Counted from the stretch's first letter, positions 35,912-47,914 are shown. The stretch is 64,000 bases of DNA from Mixia osmundae IAM 14324 (GCF_000708205.1 NW_014575562.1:249616-313615); one strand, 5' to 3'. Made by a program: numbers and translations. The notes: generated from the letters alone by a model not told the origin.

Positions 35912-36415
35912 TCACACGATCTTCTCTGCCAGCGCGACGATTCTCGCCCAGCCCTTGTGCTTGAGCTCGGCAGCTACAACGCCCGTGATTCTCGTCCCTA
36001 GCAACTCTTTGCGGTTGTTGATGAGCACGCCGGCATTGTCATCGAATCTGAGGACTGATCCATCGCTCCGCTTGGCTTCTTTGCGAGTCCTCACGATGAC
36101 CGCTCGCCTGACATCACCTCGCCTGACCTTATTCGCAGCTTGCGTCGTCGTGAGCGCTGCTGGGATCGGCCTGGCTTTCTTGACCACGCAGACGACCTCG
36201 TCGCCTGCCATACGTGTCAGAGCAGAACGCTAGCAGATGGAGGCGACGAGCGTACCGACTCGTGCAAAGCCATGGTTTGACTTGTGCTTCAAAACGTTGA
36301 CTGCATGCTCTGTCAGCCTGTCTTACGACGAGAGGCAGCGAGCTAGCGCACCGACTTCGCAGATGATTGCGCCACTGTTGTCAATCGCATTGAAGGTCGC
36401 TTTGAGACCGAGCAT
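35912..36415 (-). CDS. Mitochondrial large-subunit ribosomal protein uL14m
   Basis: Three exons, introns 36351-36301 and 36255-36205 (both 51 nt). The spliced protein starts [20 protein letters not shown], continues [20 protein letters not shown] and VVKKARPIP, and ends [18 protein letters not shown]. The order [17 protein letters not shown] and [11 protein letters not shown] is that of bacterial and mitochondrial L14, which binds 23S-type rRNA near the factor site. About 128 residues, normal for the family. Its stop lies 48 nt from the GH5 stop on the other strand. Confidence 0.93.
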
Positions 36416-36513
36416 GGAGCCCTGATCGTCCCTTTGAGCCGGCTTGGATGTTGGACAATCGCGAAATTCGACTTGTCGCTCGACGTCGACTGGCACTGCA
36501 AGACTGCGAGACG

Positions 36514-37287
36514 ATGGCGAGTCCTCAGCTACTGTTCTGTCGCAACTGGTTCGTGCTAGCCTCGTTTTCTGAGCTGCTGCACAGACTCATGCGGGCAACG
36601 GACGAACAGCAACAACCTCCTCTTTCCACGGGCAAGCTCGCCGTAGGCTCCTCAGATCGCCTGCTGAGCAAGAGCTCGTGCGTACAGGCAGATGCGCAAC
36701 GGCAGGATCTCTTGTACCGGTGCAAGAACTGCCAGCACGAACAACAGTCACGCAATCCTTGCGTCTACCACCACGACCTGTCATTGCTAAGCAAGTCAGT
36801 CCAGCCTCGCTCCAGTGATCCAGGAGGTCTCTGATGCCCCGTCTGGTTCGCAGGCAGACCGCAGGACAGACAGAGGACCTTCAGAATGATCCCACTCTGG
36901 TGCGGTGCCCTGCACCTGACCTTGCAGAGCCTGCTGATGGATGCAAAACGACGACAGCCCAAGCAAACGATCAAATGCCCAAACCCGACGTGTCCTTCTG
37001 AAGAGTAAGGCGACCTGCATCTTAGGCGTAAATGTTCTCACAAGATGCACAGAGCCGTCTACTATCAAGATCAGAGCATAGGCAAGGACAGAGGTCTGAC
37101 GCTCTTTTACGTCTGTATACGGTCAGTCGACAATCGCGCCTTGTGTAGTCCATGACGTTGATGCTCTAGCGTTCGTCTCAGCTGTCATGGGGTCTTCCGA
37201 GATCCACAGCTAGACATCAACAAGAAAGCAAAGGAGCGGCAAGCTCGTCGGGATCTTGGTCTTGCCTCGCCTGACGAGATGTCATGA
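36514..37287 (+). CDS. RPB9: RNA polymerase II subunit RPB9 (seven small exons)
   Basis: Pol II subunit with two zinc ribbons, needed for start-site choice, fidelity and TFIIS action. Spliced order: MASPQLLFCRN-CNNLLFPR, ADAQRQDLLYRCKNCQHEQQ, RNPCVYHHDL, GQTEDLQNDPTL, IKCPNPTCPSEE-AVYYQD and GLTLFYVCIR-CHGVFRDP, then a basic tail ending SPDEMS. The CxxC pairs form ribbon 1 (CRNC...CKNC) and ribbon 2 (CPNPTC...CIRC). Introns: 36549-36609, 36632-36687 (GC donor), 36795-36853, 36900-36957, 37005-37052 and 37122-37181. The tail of about 30 residues after the second ribbon is longer than in yeast. Six introns in about 390 coding bases is dense. Confidence 0.88.
36632..36687 (+). other. GC-AG intron in RPB9
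   Basis: The 56-nt interval begins gcaagc and ends gtacag. It joins CNNLLFPR to ADAQRQDLLY in phase 0, as in the RPB9 family. The only nearby GT (gtaggc, 11 nt later) leaves the wrong phase. Confidence 0.75.
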
Positions 37288-37458
37288 CCGGTGGCTGACG
37301 CGCACTCCTGGACGTGCGCCGGCTGAAGACGCACACTCCTGATCATCGCAACCACTCGGCTCTACTGCAAATCTGTACGGCACTGTTGTAGCACCAGAAG
37401 CCGCCTGTCGCGCATGGCCAGCTCTGGCGCGTGAGCCTGTGAGAGATTCGAAATTATT

Positions 37459-39086
37459 TTGACTTTTGCTGCAAGGTCGAACACACTTTGGCAGCTGATC
37501 TGCATGGCTCAGAGGAGCGCCTGCATCTGCGCCCAGGGCAGCAGATCGCTCAAGGCGAGCGGCAAGGCGAGAGAGCTGAGCACGACTGCTGGTCCGACGA
37601 TCGATGCAGCCAGACGAGCTAATAGAGAGGACATCGAACCTCTCGGTCAGACGACCCGGTCACCCAACACGATAGGCCATGCGAGGACGAGGAATGCACT
37701 GAGGAAAGCTCAAGCGAGAGCGATGGATCATCTCAAGCACTTGTACACGCCCCGGACCTTGGAGCCAGTCGGCAGAAAGCTCGATCAAGACCAGCTCGCT
37801 CTCCTCTTTGCTCTCCAAGTTCCTCCCCCTACCAGTGCCCTGTCAGCTCTGGCGGCGAGAATCGGAGGATTGGAATTGAATGCGAGCAACGCTGCTCATC
37901 TGGCCTTGCTCGAGCAATGCTGCATCGATCCTAGCTTTTGGGCAAGAGTGGCTCAAGTCGAGCCCTTGCTGCCCCTTCGATCTCAGAGCACGAAAGCATA
38001 CAGCAACTACTGCGATCCGTCCAGGAGTGACAATGCCGAGCTCGCAACGCTCGGCAATAGCCTGCTCGGGCTCTTCACGGCCGAGCATCTGTCCGTCATG
38101 CATCCTCACCTGCCAACGCTGTAAGCTAAGCGCGATCTCGCTCGTTGTTCGTGTATTCATGCAATGTGACAGCGCGACGAAAGCAGCTCTGACACTCATG
38201 GTCGGTCCACGAACATGCGCCGACATTGCTCTTTCTTGGGGCATCGCACCCGGCACTGCATCGTACGGTCTGCCCGCGCGTCAAGGTTACAAGGAGAACG
38301 GGGGCACGGGCAGCAGGGGATCCTCCCGTCGAGGAGTTGGCGAAGGTTCGCGTGCAGGCACGGGCTTGCTGCGCTGGATCCGGAGCGAGAGCGAAGAATC
38401 TGCCGTACTGTTTGAGGAGGCACTGGCCAATGCTGCCAAAGCTATCGTCGGCGCCGTCTTTCAGGAACACGTATGCGTACTCGTACTGCTCGACTGCTCC
38501 TGCTGATGGCATATGCAGGGCTTCGAACGCACAAGGGCATTTGTGCAATCGCACTTCTTCAGTCGCAAAGCCGATCTCGCTTCCCTGCTCAAGTTTCCGG
38601 ACCCGCGACAAGCGCTCGTGGCAACCATGCGAAAGTACGGACGCGAAAGACCACTGACCAGGTAAGAATCCTTTCTGATCATCGCATGGCACAATGTTGA
38701 GGTTCTGCGGCAGAATACTGAAAGAGACTGGTCGGATGAGCATTTCGCCCGTCTTTGTCATTGGCGTCTACACGGGCGAACACAAGCTAGGCGAAGCATT
38801 CGGTAACTCGATCAAGATGGCCGAACATCGCGCATACGAAGATGCAATGAAACGAATATACCTCAGCAGGACCTTTGTGGGCGATGACGGTTTGACAGAT
38901 CTGCACATGTCGCCCGCTCTGCCCACGGATACCCTGATCGACCCTTCGACGACTTACAAGCCTGCTTTGCTAGGCGACGAAGAAGTAACGTTTGCCTCTG
39001 CCGGTCGGACGAAGAGAACTGCTGCGGAAGTGGCGACATATCAAAAGCAACTCTTTGCAAATCAGACTAATCGCATCCCTCTGTGA
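37459..39086 (+). CDS. Mitochondrial ribosomal protein mL44 (MRPL3, RNase III fold)
   Basis: RNase III-like fold with a C-terminal dsRNA-binding domain, a structural protein of the mitochondrial large subunit. Blocks: LATLGNSLLGLFTAEHLSVM, AALTLMVGPRTCADIALSWG, ALANAAKAIVGAVFQEH, SHFFSRKADLASLLKFPDP, and the dsRBD part SPVFVIGVYTGEHKLGEAFG and MAEHRAYEDAMKRIYLS. Three introns: 38121-38172, 38471-38518 and 38662-38713. The Met at 37504 starts a basic, Ser-rich presequence (MAQRSACICAQGSRSLKASG) and may be the true start. The middle (about 38280-38360) is low in complexity and could hide another small intron. Confidence 0.88.
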
Positions 39087-39180
39087 GAACAATTGCAACC
39101 GCAGGCTGTTTTGCATCCTTTTGTACAACGCAATGCAAACGATGCAGCCCATGCGCACAGACGAATCTTTCGTGAATGGA

Positions 39181-41667
39181 CTAGAGTTTGGCGGGACGCT
39201 CGTACTTATTGTAGAGCTCAGCAGCGGTGGGACCGAAGCGCTGGCGAGCGACGTTACTGTGAACAGAATATGAGCACTTTTTGCGCGAATCCGAACACAT
39301 CACTAACCGCTTGAGCTTGCTCGTTGCCGTGAGCAGATCATTCTCGGCAGTGAAGGCTTCGGGCACAATGGCGAGCTGCTTAGCGATTTCGAATCCTCGT
39401 AGCTTCTGCTGCTTGGCGACTTCGTTGAGTGCCTTCAGTGTAGCGTCAACGATTCGAGTATCTTTCGATGCTGCCTCGATTGACATGTCGCAACCGGCGA
39501 CGCGCTTGAGGAACTGAGGGAAGTTGACGGGATCGGGTACGAGGAAAGCGATGAGGTGGTCGCGCAAGCTGTCGCCGTGGATGTAGACTTGGAGTGTCAG
39601 TGGCGAAAGCGCGTAGATTCCCTCGACCTTCTCGGGTGAAACATACTCGCCTGAACGAGCATCAGTCATACCAAAATGCACAGGACGAAAAGTCGCACCT
39701 TGCGAGAGCTTCAGTATCGCCTTCTTTCGATCGATGATCTTGATGCGACCGTATTTGTCAATCTCTGCAACGTCGCCAGTATGCAGCCATCTGTCTTCGT
39801 CAACAGTCTCCTTTGATTTGATCTCGTCCTTGTAGTAATGTGTGATGATCTCGTCACCCCGAATGCAAAGCTCTCCTCTAGGTTGAGGCTTATCATCAGA
39901 GGTGTAGTTCATCTCTGGGATGTCGATGAGCTTATACTCTAGACAAGGCTGTATGACGCCGACTGCACGTATGTGATGAGCAAAGCATGACCGATTGGCA
40001 AGAGAGCTCACCGGAGCCATAGCCTGTTCGATCACCCACGATCATCTTGCTTGCTGATCCTGTATTTTCCGTCGCGCCAAAGCTATCCGATGGAAGTAAG
40101 TAGCAGTACGCTGGCGAACAAAGACAGACTCACCCTTCTGTGACTTCTGCAGAAAAGGCAACGCTGATGAATTTAAGCACATCTGGCGCGATGGGAGCGG
40201 AGCCTGTGCCAATCTGTCTCACCCGCCCGCCGAGTACTGCTCTGACCTTGCGCAGTACGAGTCGATCGTAGAGAGGGTGAGTGACCTCGCCTGTGGTATC
40301 GAAGTTGTGCAGCTTCGTATTGATGGCGCGGCGACAGAGCTTGCCCTTCAGACCGGGCGCATCGACCGTCGAGGCTTTGACGGCCAAGTAGATACGATTG
40401 AGCACGCGCGGAACAGACACGATCCATGTGGGCTGGCTGATCTGAAAGTCTTCGAGCAATCGCAGGATGTCGCCACATGCGTAGGCAATGGGGATTGCCA
40501 AGAAGAAGGCGATCTCCTCGACGAAGCGCTCGTAGATGTGAGATAGGGGTAGGTATGAAATGAAGAGCTCGTCAGCATTATCGGGATCCAGATCGCTGCC
40601 GTGTAGGTTAGAGATGACTGCAGTCGCAAGGTTGCGATGGCTCAACACGGCAGCTTTTGGCATACCAGTCGTGCCCGAGGTGTAGCAGAACGAGGCAATG
40701 TCGTCCGATTTGGGCGGTGTATGCGGGTGAGGGTGCGTTCGGCCGAGAGTCTCAAAAGCAGCCAGATCGTAGATCAGGACGCCTTTGCTCGCGCCCCATT
40801 GCTTAAGCACTTCGCTCTTCTTCAGCGCGCCAGCTCCCGGTCCGCCTTTTTTGAGATCTATAGCATCGAAGCTGCACGCGCATCAGCTTGAACGTCAATG
40901 CTGGCAGATGTAGCTTACTTGTCAAGCGAGACAATAACCTTCATGCATGGGCATTGGTCAGCCATCTTGAGCAAGGCAGGAATGTGGGCAGGATCGGCAA
41001 AGACGACGGCGGCTTCCGAGTGCGTGATACAGTAGGAGACTACAGTCGGGCCGAGCGTGTCATAAAGTGAAGTATATCGCATTCCGTACGCAGCCGTGGC
41101 GAGAGAGGCGAGCTGCCATTCGGGTCGATTGACAGCCCAAACGGCGCAAGTGAAGCCGTCTAACTGCCCGGCAGGCAACCCAAGCTTTCCCTCGATGGCC
41201 AGCTGACGAAGAGCAGATCCGATGTCGGTTCTGCGTCGATCCACCTGACCAAAGTTCTGCCACTCGAGAAAGTTCTCAAAGTCGTTTGTCGTGTAGTTCC
41301 ACGGTCGATGACCCAGGCATTTGCGCTCCGGCCCACGCGCAAGACCTCGATTGAAGACTTCGTAAGACGTCTTTGGAAAGCTGGGATGCGAGTCGACTGT
41401 CACGAGATTTGGCCAAATTGCGTTCCGATAATGGGCTGAAGCGAAGCATAAGCTTAGCTATGAGTGATCAGTATGGGCTTACCTGTTTGCCCGGGCTGCT
41501 TGGTCCCAGGTACCTCCTGTAAGCGGTACAGCGCATCAGCAAAGCACATTGGGGCAAGTAGCTCGGCATACGATAGACTGCTGGTTGAAGTGGCTCTTTG
41601 GCAGCGCCGGAAGCGGTATTGGCAAAGTGCCATCGTAGCGTTGATACTCGCTAGCTATGGCTGCCAT
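39181..41667 (-). CDS. FAA2: Long-chain acyl-CoA synthetase with peroxisomal targeting signal
   Basis: ATP-dependent enzyme that makes fatty acyl-CoA through an acyl-AMP. Starts MAAIASEYQRYDGTLPIPLP, then EVPGTKQPGQTAHYRNAIWP. AMP-binding motifs: ASFCYTSGTTGMPKAAVLSH (P-loop), YLPLSHIYERFVEEI, FGATENTGSASK, and WLHTGDVAEIDKYGRIKIID with RKKAILKLSQGEYVSPEKVE. The last residues are ERPAKL: AKL is a good type-1 peroxisomal signal, as in the Faa2 group. Seven GT-AG introns: 41571-41517, 41482-41436, 40918-40872, 40133-40083, 40011-39963, 39698-39651 and 39307-39257. The symbol is by similarity of class; orthology was not tested. Confidence 0.9.
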
Positions 41668-41917
41668 CTCGAGCTGGTCCGTAGATGAGAAAAGGCTCCG
41701 GCTCTGCGTTGCCGGAAATTATGCGGAGAAGAGGCCGTCAATTGATTTTTACAACCGATCACTTGATCGAATCCGTCCCAGATTCCTGCCTTACGCTCAT
41801 GCATGCTCAGCAGCATCTGGACACCCCATTGTATCACATTGTGGCGCGCATTCCACGTGATGCATGATTGTAAGCCACAAAAGATTCGCTAACGTCGACG
41901 GTGTTTGGCATGAAACA

Positions 41918-43212
41918 TCACCTGTGCTGTACCAGAAGCAGACGATATTTCTCACACGTCGGGCTGGACAAGGGCAAGCCTGTGACGTCGTCGCCGTATC
42001 TGGATGGAGAGACAAACGTTTCGATGGTGTGTTTGCTGAGCTCTACAGCCAGTTCGCGCTGATCCCTGTAAAGTGGCTTGAAGGTAGCGGGGAGGACTAC
42101 CCGGCCCAGGAGTGGCAAATGGCCGGCTTCGAGGGCCTGAATGATGGCCAAAGTACAGTCTGAGGCTCTATCGTTGTAGTCTACTGCTAAAGCGACGAGC
42201 CTGAGCGCAGTCAGCCAGTCGATCCAAGGTGCCAGCGCCGTTTTCATAAATACGCAGACAATGTAATAAAGGCAAGATGATCTCGGCTGTTTATTTTGCT
42301 GAGGTGACAGCGGCAATGCGAAGCATCTCGAGGGCGTCCTTGTGAATCTGTAGCATAGATGCTAGATCGTTTTGCAGTATGGCGTACTGTAGATTGAGCG
42401 TTCTCAAAATGCCTTGACACGGTTCTCGCCATATAGTCGTCATCAAGTCGAATCGAAGCATACTTGTGACCGAATACGGGCACAGCGTAGACTCCGATAG
42501 CGAGGTCAATTGAGCAATGACGATTGTGAGAGATTCGACATGCCAGTCAGCAAATTGCTTGTCCTCACCGTCAAATTCGTTGACGTATAGCTCCTTGAGT
42601 CCTGCACAGGCTGAGACGATCTCGGCAGCGTTTGTTATTTAGCTGAAGCTCTAGTCATCAGTCTCAGGATAATGAGGCTCGTAGGCGCTATAGCCCGAGA
42701 TACGCAAGGATATGATGCGGGCTCTGAGCCATGCACAGTGATCATCGTTCCCATTGATCTTGGCGATTCATTTGGAATGACATGTTGTCCAGCGTGAGAC
42801 CGTTGAGGCCTTCGAAGATGGTCAAGCTCGGAAATGCAGCTGGCACACGGAAAGTCTTGGCCTCCGCCTCCTGCATTCCGTACCCTCCCTCAACATCCAT
42901 CGTCTCGGCGTCTTCGCAAAGCTGCGCGATGGTCCCTATCACATGTGCTGGACATGATCCATGGCAAAAGCTCCCCCTTTGTCTCTGGCGATGTTGAGAA
43001 GCTCGAGCCAACGCTCTCCTGACTATGCGGCTAGCCCTTGCCAATGAAACGTCGTGTCGGCATCTGGATCATACCTTGAAGAGCAGATCTCGGCTGACTT
43101 CGCGTGCTCGCCTCGAGGCTTGATTGAACGCGATGTGGCCCCGACGACCGAGATGCACGATGACTGTGAGGAGAAGCTCCGTAGGCATGCGATCAAGCAG
43201 CGCTGCTGACAT
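41918..43212 (-). CDS. F-box protein, family 2 copy A
   Basis: Starts MSAALLDRMPTELLLTVIVH, an F-box; after an intron (donor gtatga, 43065 region) comes SGERWLELLNIARDKGGAFA, then EAEAKTFRVPAAFPSLTIFE, a leucine-rich stretch with TTIWREPCQGILRTLNLQYA, and a last exon with DCTLAIIQALEAGHLPLLGR. The same blocks in the same order occur at 54425-55740, so the two are paralogs. F-boxes bind Skp1; the repeat-like C-terminal part would bind the substrate. Exact ends of the middle introns were not all solved, but no unavoidable break was seen. This family has no SAP motif and is distinct from the SAP/F-box genes. Confidence 0.65.
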
Positions 43213-43427
43213 GTTCGCAGACTATCTAACAAGACTATTCTTCGCTTGAGCTGCAAGAGGTGTAGAGTAGAGGAAAGACGTGGACGTTGACGTTGCGCAA
43301 GGAAGGCGAAGAAAAGCGCGATCAATTGGATTTTTGCCAGAGGCAGCTCGACGCAGCTGAACCGACTCAGGAGGCACCGCTCTGCCAGATCTGAGCCCAT
43401 CGCCCGCTCGATCGCACTGCAGACAGG

Positions 43428-44774
43428 ATGTCACCCATGCCAGCTGCTAGCGGGGCAAGCAAGAAGGACAGCGGCTTGGCGCGCACACTGGGCTCTGCCA
43501 CTGCAGGTGAGCTCTCTTTTCGGCCACCGAGCGAGATGCGTGCTAGCGAGCACGCCTGCTCGCATCTCGTGGCAGTCTCTTGCAACAGACAGACACTGAG
43601 CCTATCCGAATGGCAGGCATTGCCGAGTTGACGGTGTTTCACAGGCAAGTATGACTCTGCCATCTTGACTTGTCGAGTGCTCATCCATTGCATTGCAGCG
43701 TTGACACGGTAGCAAAGGTCATTCAGCATCTCAGTATGCGCCGCCAAAGCTCAAAATGAAGAGCGGAACAGAGATTGATGTCCAACAAGACGTCTGTGAA
43801 AGATCAAGGTTTCAACAAGGTCGTCTTTAGAGAATTCGCCAGTGCGAGTGCAGGCCGAAAATTCCTCTCGCTCTTCCCTGGTATCGGCTACGCAGCAGGC
43901 TACAAGATCACCCAGAGGATCTACAAGTATGCCGGACAACCCTACGTGAACGACTACCTCAACGCGAACTATCGAGGCTCATTTGTGGGGATATTCGGCG
44001 AGAAGAACGGAAAGGCAATGATGCAGGCTACTGCTGGTAGTATCATCGGGATAGGAGAGATATGGCTCTTGCCGCTCGATCGACTAAAGATCATCAGACA
44101 GTCAGTTGACACTCCCTCTTGCACACATCTCGATGCATCGGGCTCACAAACCTGGGCAGAACGAATCCAGAAGTTTTGCAAGGAAGGGGGTTGTTCAAAT
44201 TGATCGCAGATGAGGGCTTGGGACTCTACAAGGGCGCAGGCTGGACAGCAGCGCGGAATGCGCCGGGCAGCTTTGCGGTCAGTGGACCTGGCTTCTCACA
44301 TCACCGTGTGCTGAGATGTCAGAATTCCGTGACAGCTTTTTGGCGCCTCTGCAGCTACGAAAGATTTCATGGGCATCACAGATTACAGCAAAGCGACTTG
44401 GACGCAAAACTTCATCGCTTCCATTGCGGGATCAGTCGCATCCATCGGTATCTCCCAACCTATCGACTTGATCAAGACGCGCATTCAGAACCAGGACTTC
44501 AAGACAGGCACGGGTGGTGTCGTCATCATCAAAGATCTGATCAAGAACGAAGGCTTCAGCGCCTTTTTCAAGGGCTTTGTGCCAAAGGTACACCGCCCTT
44601 TTATCGCTTCTGCCGCAGCGTATTGACATACTTGCAGGTCCTCGTCGTTGGGCCCAAGCTCGTTTTCAGCTTCACAGTAGCGCAAAGCATGATCCCGATG
44701 TTTACGAACATGGTCCGTTGTGTGTCACTGAACGGAGCACGACTGATCGTGCAAAACCTGGACAGGGTCTATGA
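43428..44774 (+). CDS. GGC1: Mitochondrial GTP/GDP carrier
   Basis: Six-helix mitochondrial carrier that exchanges GTP for GDP and in yeast affects mitochondrial iron. Spliced sequence: LGSATAGIAELTVFH-SVDTV, AKRLMSNKTSVKDQGFNKVV, SLFPGIGYAAGYKITQRIYK, TAGSIIGIGEIWLLPLDRLK, GWTAARNAPGSFA-LFGASAA, ISQPIDLIKTRIQNQDFKTG and VVGPKLVFSFTVAQSMIPMF. Degenerate carrier signatures P-x-D-x-(x)-K are present three times. Introns: 43507-43616 (110 nt), 43645-43698 (GC donor), 43718-43771, one near 44102-44160, one near 44274-44329, one near 44590-44637 and probably 44713-44765. If the last is not used, the frame runs on to 45087; the short end fits the family. Confidence 0.9.
43645..43698 (+). other. GC-AG intron in GGC1
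   Basis: The 54-nt interval starts gcaagt after an AG, the perfect GC-donor consensus AG|GCAAGT, and ends attgcag. It joins FH-S-VDTVAK in phase 2, as the carrier family needs. Confidence 0.85.
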
Positions 44775-44931
44775 TGATCTCCAGCAATCGCAAGGAAACA
44801 CCTCTCACGGGCGCAGGACTTGTACGGTCTTCTTCATTGTATGCTCTACAACGGCGTGTCTACTCGTCACTTTTCTGTCTGTGCTTTCCCGTCTCACATA
44901 CGCACTCTGCACATCTTTCAATGGGGCTCGA

Positions 44932-46058
44932 TCAGAGATGAGCTTGAGCCTTGTCAGAGTTCTCGGACGATTTGTCTTCAAAGATATCGAAGCCAGCCAA
45001 GCTCGAAAAGTCTACAGCTCGCTTTGCTTCGCCGCGCTCGATGATGGACTGCACCTCCTGTTCGAGTGCTTGGAAATCTTCCTTTGAGAGGTCAATGTCT
45101 GCTCAGAATGTGAGCACGTCAAAAGTAGCGTACTTTGGAGCACGTACCCTTGAAGTTATGCTCGATGCGCTTGGGCGTGACTGACTTGGGCAGCACGACA
45201 AGACCACGCTGGATGGCATGCGAGATGAGGACGACGCCTGTATCGGTATTGTTCTTCTTTGCAATCTCGGTGACGACCTTGTTCGATAGCAGAGGAGCGC
45301 CCGCACTGCCGAAAGGCGAGTAAGCCTCGAGCAAGATGTTGTTCTGCTTTGACCAGGCTAGCAAGTCTGGTTGCGGGTTGATGATCGACAGCTCGACCTG
45401 GTTGATGACGGGCTTGATCTTTGCGTAGCCGAGAAGTTCCTTGCAGCGACGGATATTGAAGTTGGAGACACCGATATGACGGACTTTGCCAGACTCGACG
45501 AGCTTTTCCATGGCACGCCAAGTAGGCTCAAAGTCCTTTGTGAGCTCGTGGTCAATATCCAGCTCGCCCTTTGCATTCTTGGGTGTGCTCTTGATCTTGC
45601 CCTCTTGCTTGTTGTAGGCAACAGGCCAATGACACAGGAACAAGTTGAGATAGTCGAGTTGCAAGTCTTGCAGTGTCTGATCGAGACCCTTCTCGACGTA
45701 CTCGGGCTGGTGGTGCGAGTTCCATAGCTTGCTCGTGATGAACAGATCATCACGCTTGATGCCGGCTGCTTGGAGACCCTCCTTGATCCCTTGGCCTACT
45801 TCTTTCTCGTTGCCGTAGATCGGTGCGCCGTCAATGTGACGGTAGCCCGTCTTGATCGCATGAGCTACTGCTCGCTTCACCTCGCCAGGCTCAGATTGCC
45901 ATGTACCTGTGCTTGACAGTGTCAGCCTACCCCAGAAAAGATGGTCGAGTGGCAATTGGGAGCTGCCAAGCTAGACTCTCAGACTTACCGAGGCCAACAG
46001 CGGGTATCTGTGAGGTCACGCTGCCCGTCTTGATCGTGAAGCTACGTGCCAGTGCCAT
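44932..46058 (-). CDS. Aldo-keto reductase (Gcy1/Ypr1-like)
   Basis: NADPH-dependent reductase of aldehydes or ketones with a TIM barrel. Starts MALARSFTIKTGSVTSQIPA. Catalytic tetrad: Asp and Tyr in DGAPIYGNEKEVG, Lys in ITSKLWNSHHQPE, His in FLCHWPVAY. Cofactor-binding end: GLVVLPKSVTPKRIEHNFKG. The last exon (DIDLSKEDFQALEQEVQSII) ends DKAQAHL, slightly longer than yeast Gcy1. Introns 45988-45907 (82 nt) and 45147-45099 (49 nt). Physiological substrate unknown; glycerol/dihydroxyacetone metabolism is one option. Confidence 0.93.
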
Positions 46059-46222
46059 TGTCGTCTCTTGCTATTGTGAGAGGAAGAAAACTTGGGAGAG
46101 CCACACTCGCAAGGGGCGTGGGCGGAATTGGCCACGCGAGCAATTTCAACAGGCAGACGTCACCGCGTCACCAGTGTCGGGGTCATTCAGGAGAAAGTGT
46201 GTGATGCAATGGATGGTAATGT

Positions 46223-47914
46223 CTAGACGGGATACATGCTCTCGAGATGCTTGGAGATGATGAGCTTCTGTATTTGCGTTGTGCCTTCGTAGAGCTCGTA
46301 GATCTGTCCCACGTTGAGTAAGTGGTGTGAGGACTAAGAAGGCGTGCGATGTACCTTGCTGTCCCTGAAGAGCTTCTCGACAGGCGCCTCTGTATTGTAA
46401 CCCATACCACCTGTATGTGTCCTCACTCAGCCCTATTGAATAGTAACTAAGAGACGAGGGCATACCGTAGATCTGGACAGCATTGTTGGCGTTGCTGACT
46501 GCGGCAGCAGATGCCATACACTTTGCAATCGAAGCATAGTAGGCTGCAAAGTGCATTAGCCGATGTCGAAGAAGCAGAGCAGAGGGACTGACTGTTACGC
46601 TCGCCGACGTCCTTCATCCAGCATGCCTTCCACACCATCGCACGAGCAGACTCGACGGACATTGTCATCTCGGCCAGCATAAACGCGATAGCTTGATGAC
46701 TGATGATCGGCTTGCCCATTGTCTTCCTCGTCTGAGCGTATCGCGCAGCTTCCCATAACGCGCGCTGAGCGAGTCCAGTCGCTCCTGCAGCAACAAGAGG
46801 TCGTGTGATATCAAAGGCGGCCATGGCCACTTTGAAACCCTCGCCCTCTTTGCCCAATACATTCTCCATAGGTACCTCGACGTCCTCAAAAGTGATCATA
46901 CGCGTGTCTGAACATCTCTGACCCATGTTGATCTCTTTCTTGCCGATGATGATGCCTGGCGTGGATGCGTCGACGACGAAGCCGGTCATGGACTTGTGTG
47001 GTTTCGCATTCGGATCTGACTTGGCGAGCACAAAGTACCAATTCGCGTGACCGCCGTTGGTGATCCACATCTTTGTTCCGTTCAGAACCCATTTGTCGCC
47101 TCGCTTTTCAGCCTTGGTCGAGATGTTGGCTACGTCACTACCTGCTCCTGGCTCGGTCTGTAGCGCTCTTTGAGCGGCGTCTTTTATTGAGAGGGATACC
47201 ACACGAACCACACAGTAGGCTGCAACAATGGGCTCTTCCGTCATTCTACCGACTGAATAGGCCTATGAGCAGTGAGCGGAAGCGAGTGACAGTCTTGCGT
47301 ACGATATTTGAGCTTGGTCTCGTGCGAGCCGGCAACCTGCAAGAACGAATGCATCGCGTGAGCAGATATGTGGCGCAGAGGCACTGAGCGCAGCGTACAA
47401 TCAACGGTGCTTCGGCCAACCCTAGGGCTTCGCATGCGGTCTGCACTCCCGAACAGGCTGACACCGGCCATGTCAGCTCTCTCGGTCTTCCCGATCAACG
47501 CGTCTCTGTAGCTTACCAAACGCCAATTCCTCGCTGATGAGCGCACAGTCCATCAGACTCAATCCTGGACCGCCGTACGCTTCTGGAATATGCGTGTTGA
47601 GGAGACCAGCTCCGTGTGCCTTGCGAATGATCTCCCAGGGATAAGCCATCGAGCGATCGAGTTCTGCCGCGACGGGTATGATGTGCTCAGCAGAGAACTT
47701 TCTCGCTAGATCTATACATCGTCGCACGTCAGGCAGATCAGGCGTATGCCAGGCATCATGGCGTACCTTGGTAGGCTCGCTGATCCTCAGAGAGCGAGAA
47801 ACAGACGGAACCGGCGCTTTCGGTCACGCTGGCATAGCTACGTCGTGCCGCATGCTGAGATCGTAGAGAGCCTGTCGAGGCTCGTAGCAGCTGTCTTGCG
47901 AGTCCTGCCGTCAT
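46223..47914 (-). CDS. Mitochondrial acyl-CoA dehydrogenase (medium-chain type)
   Basis: FAD enzyme for the first step of beta-oxidation. The start [20 protein letters not shown] is an Arg-rich mitochondrial presequence. Blocks: [40 protein letters not shown] (after splicing), [75 protein letters not shown] and [20 protein letters not shown]; the Glu in YEGT is the catalytic base of the medium-chain group. At least five short introns are needed; those near 47508-47445 and 47393-47330 were checked by phase. Mitochondrial placement is inferred and interesting because many fungi oxidise fatty acids only in peroxisomes. Confidence 0.9.

Noticed and set aside
44713-45087. Long C-terminal extension of the GTP/GDP carrier
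   Set aside because: The carrier family ends shortly after AQSMIPMF; a 53-nt intron gives a normal end and the extension overlaps the opposing reductase gene.
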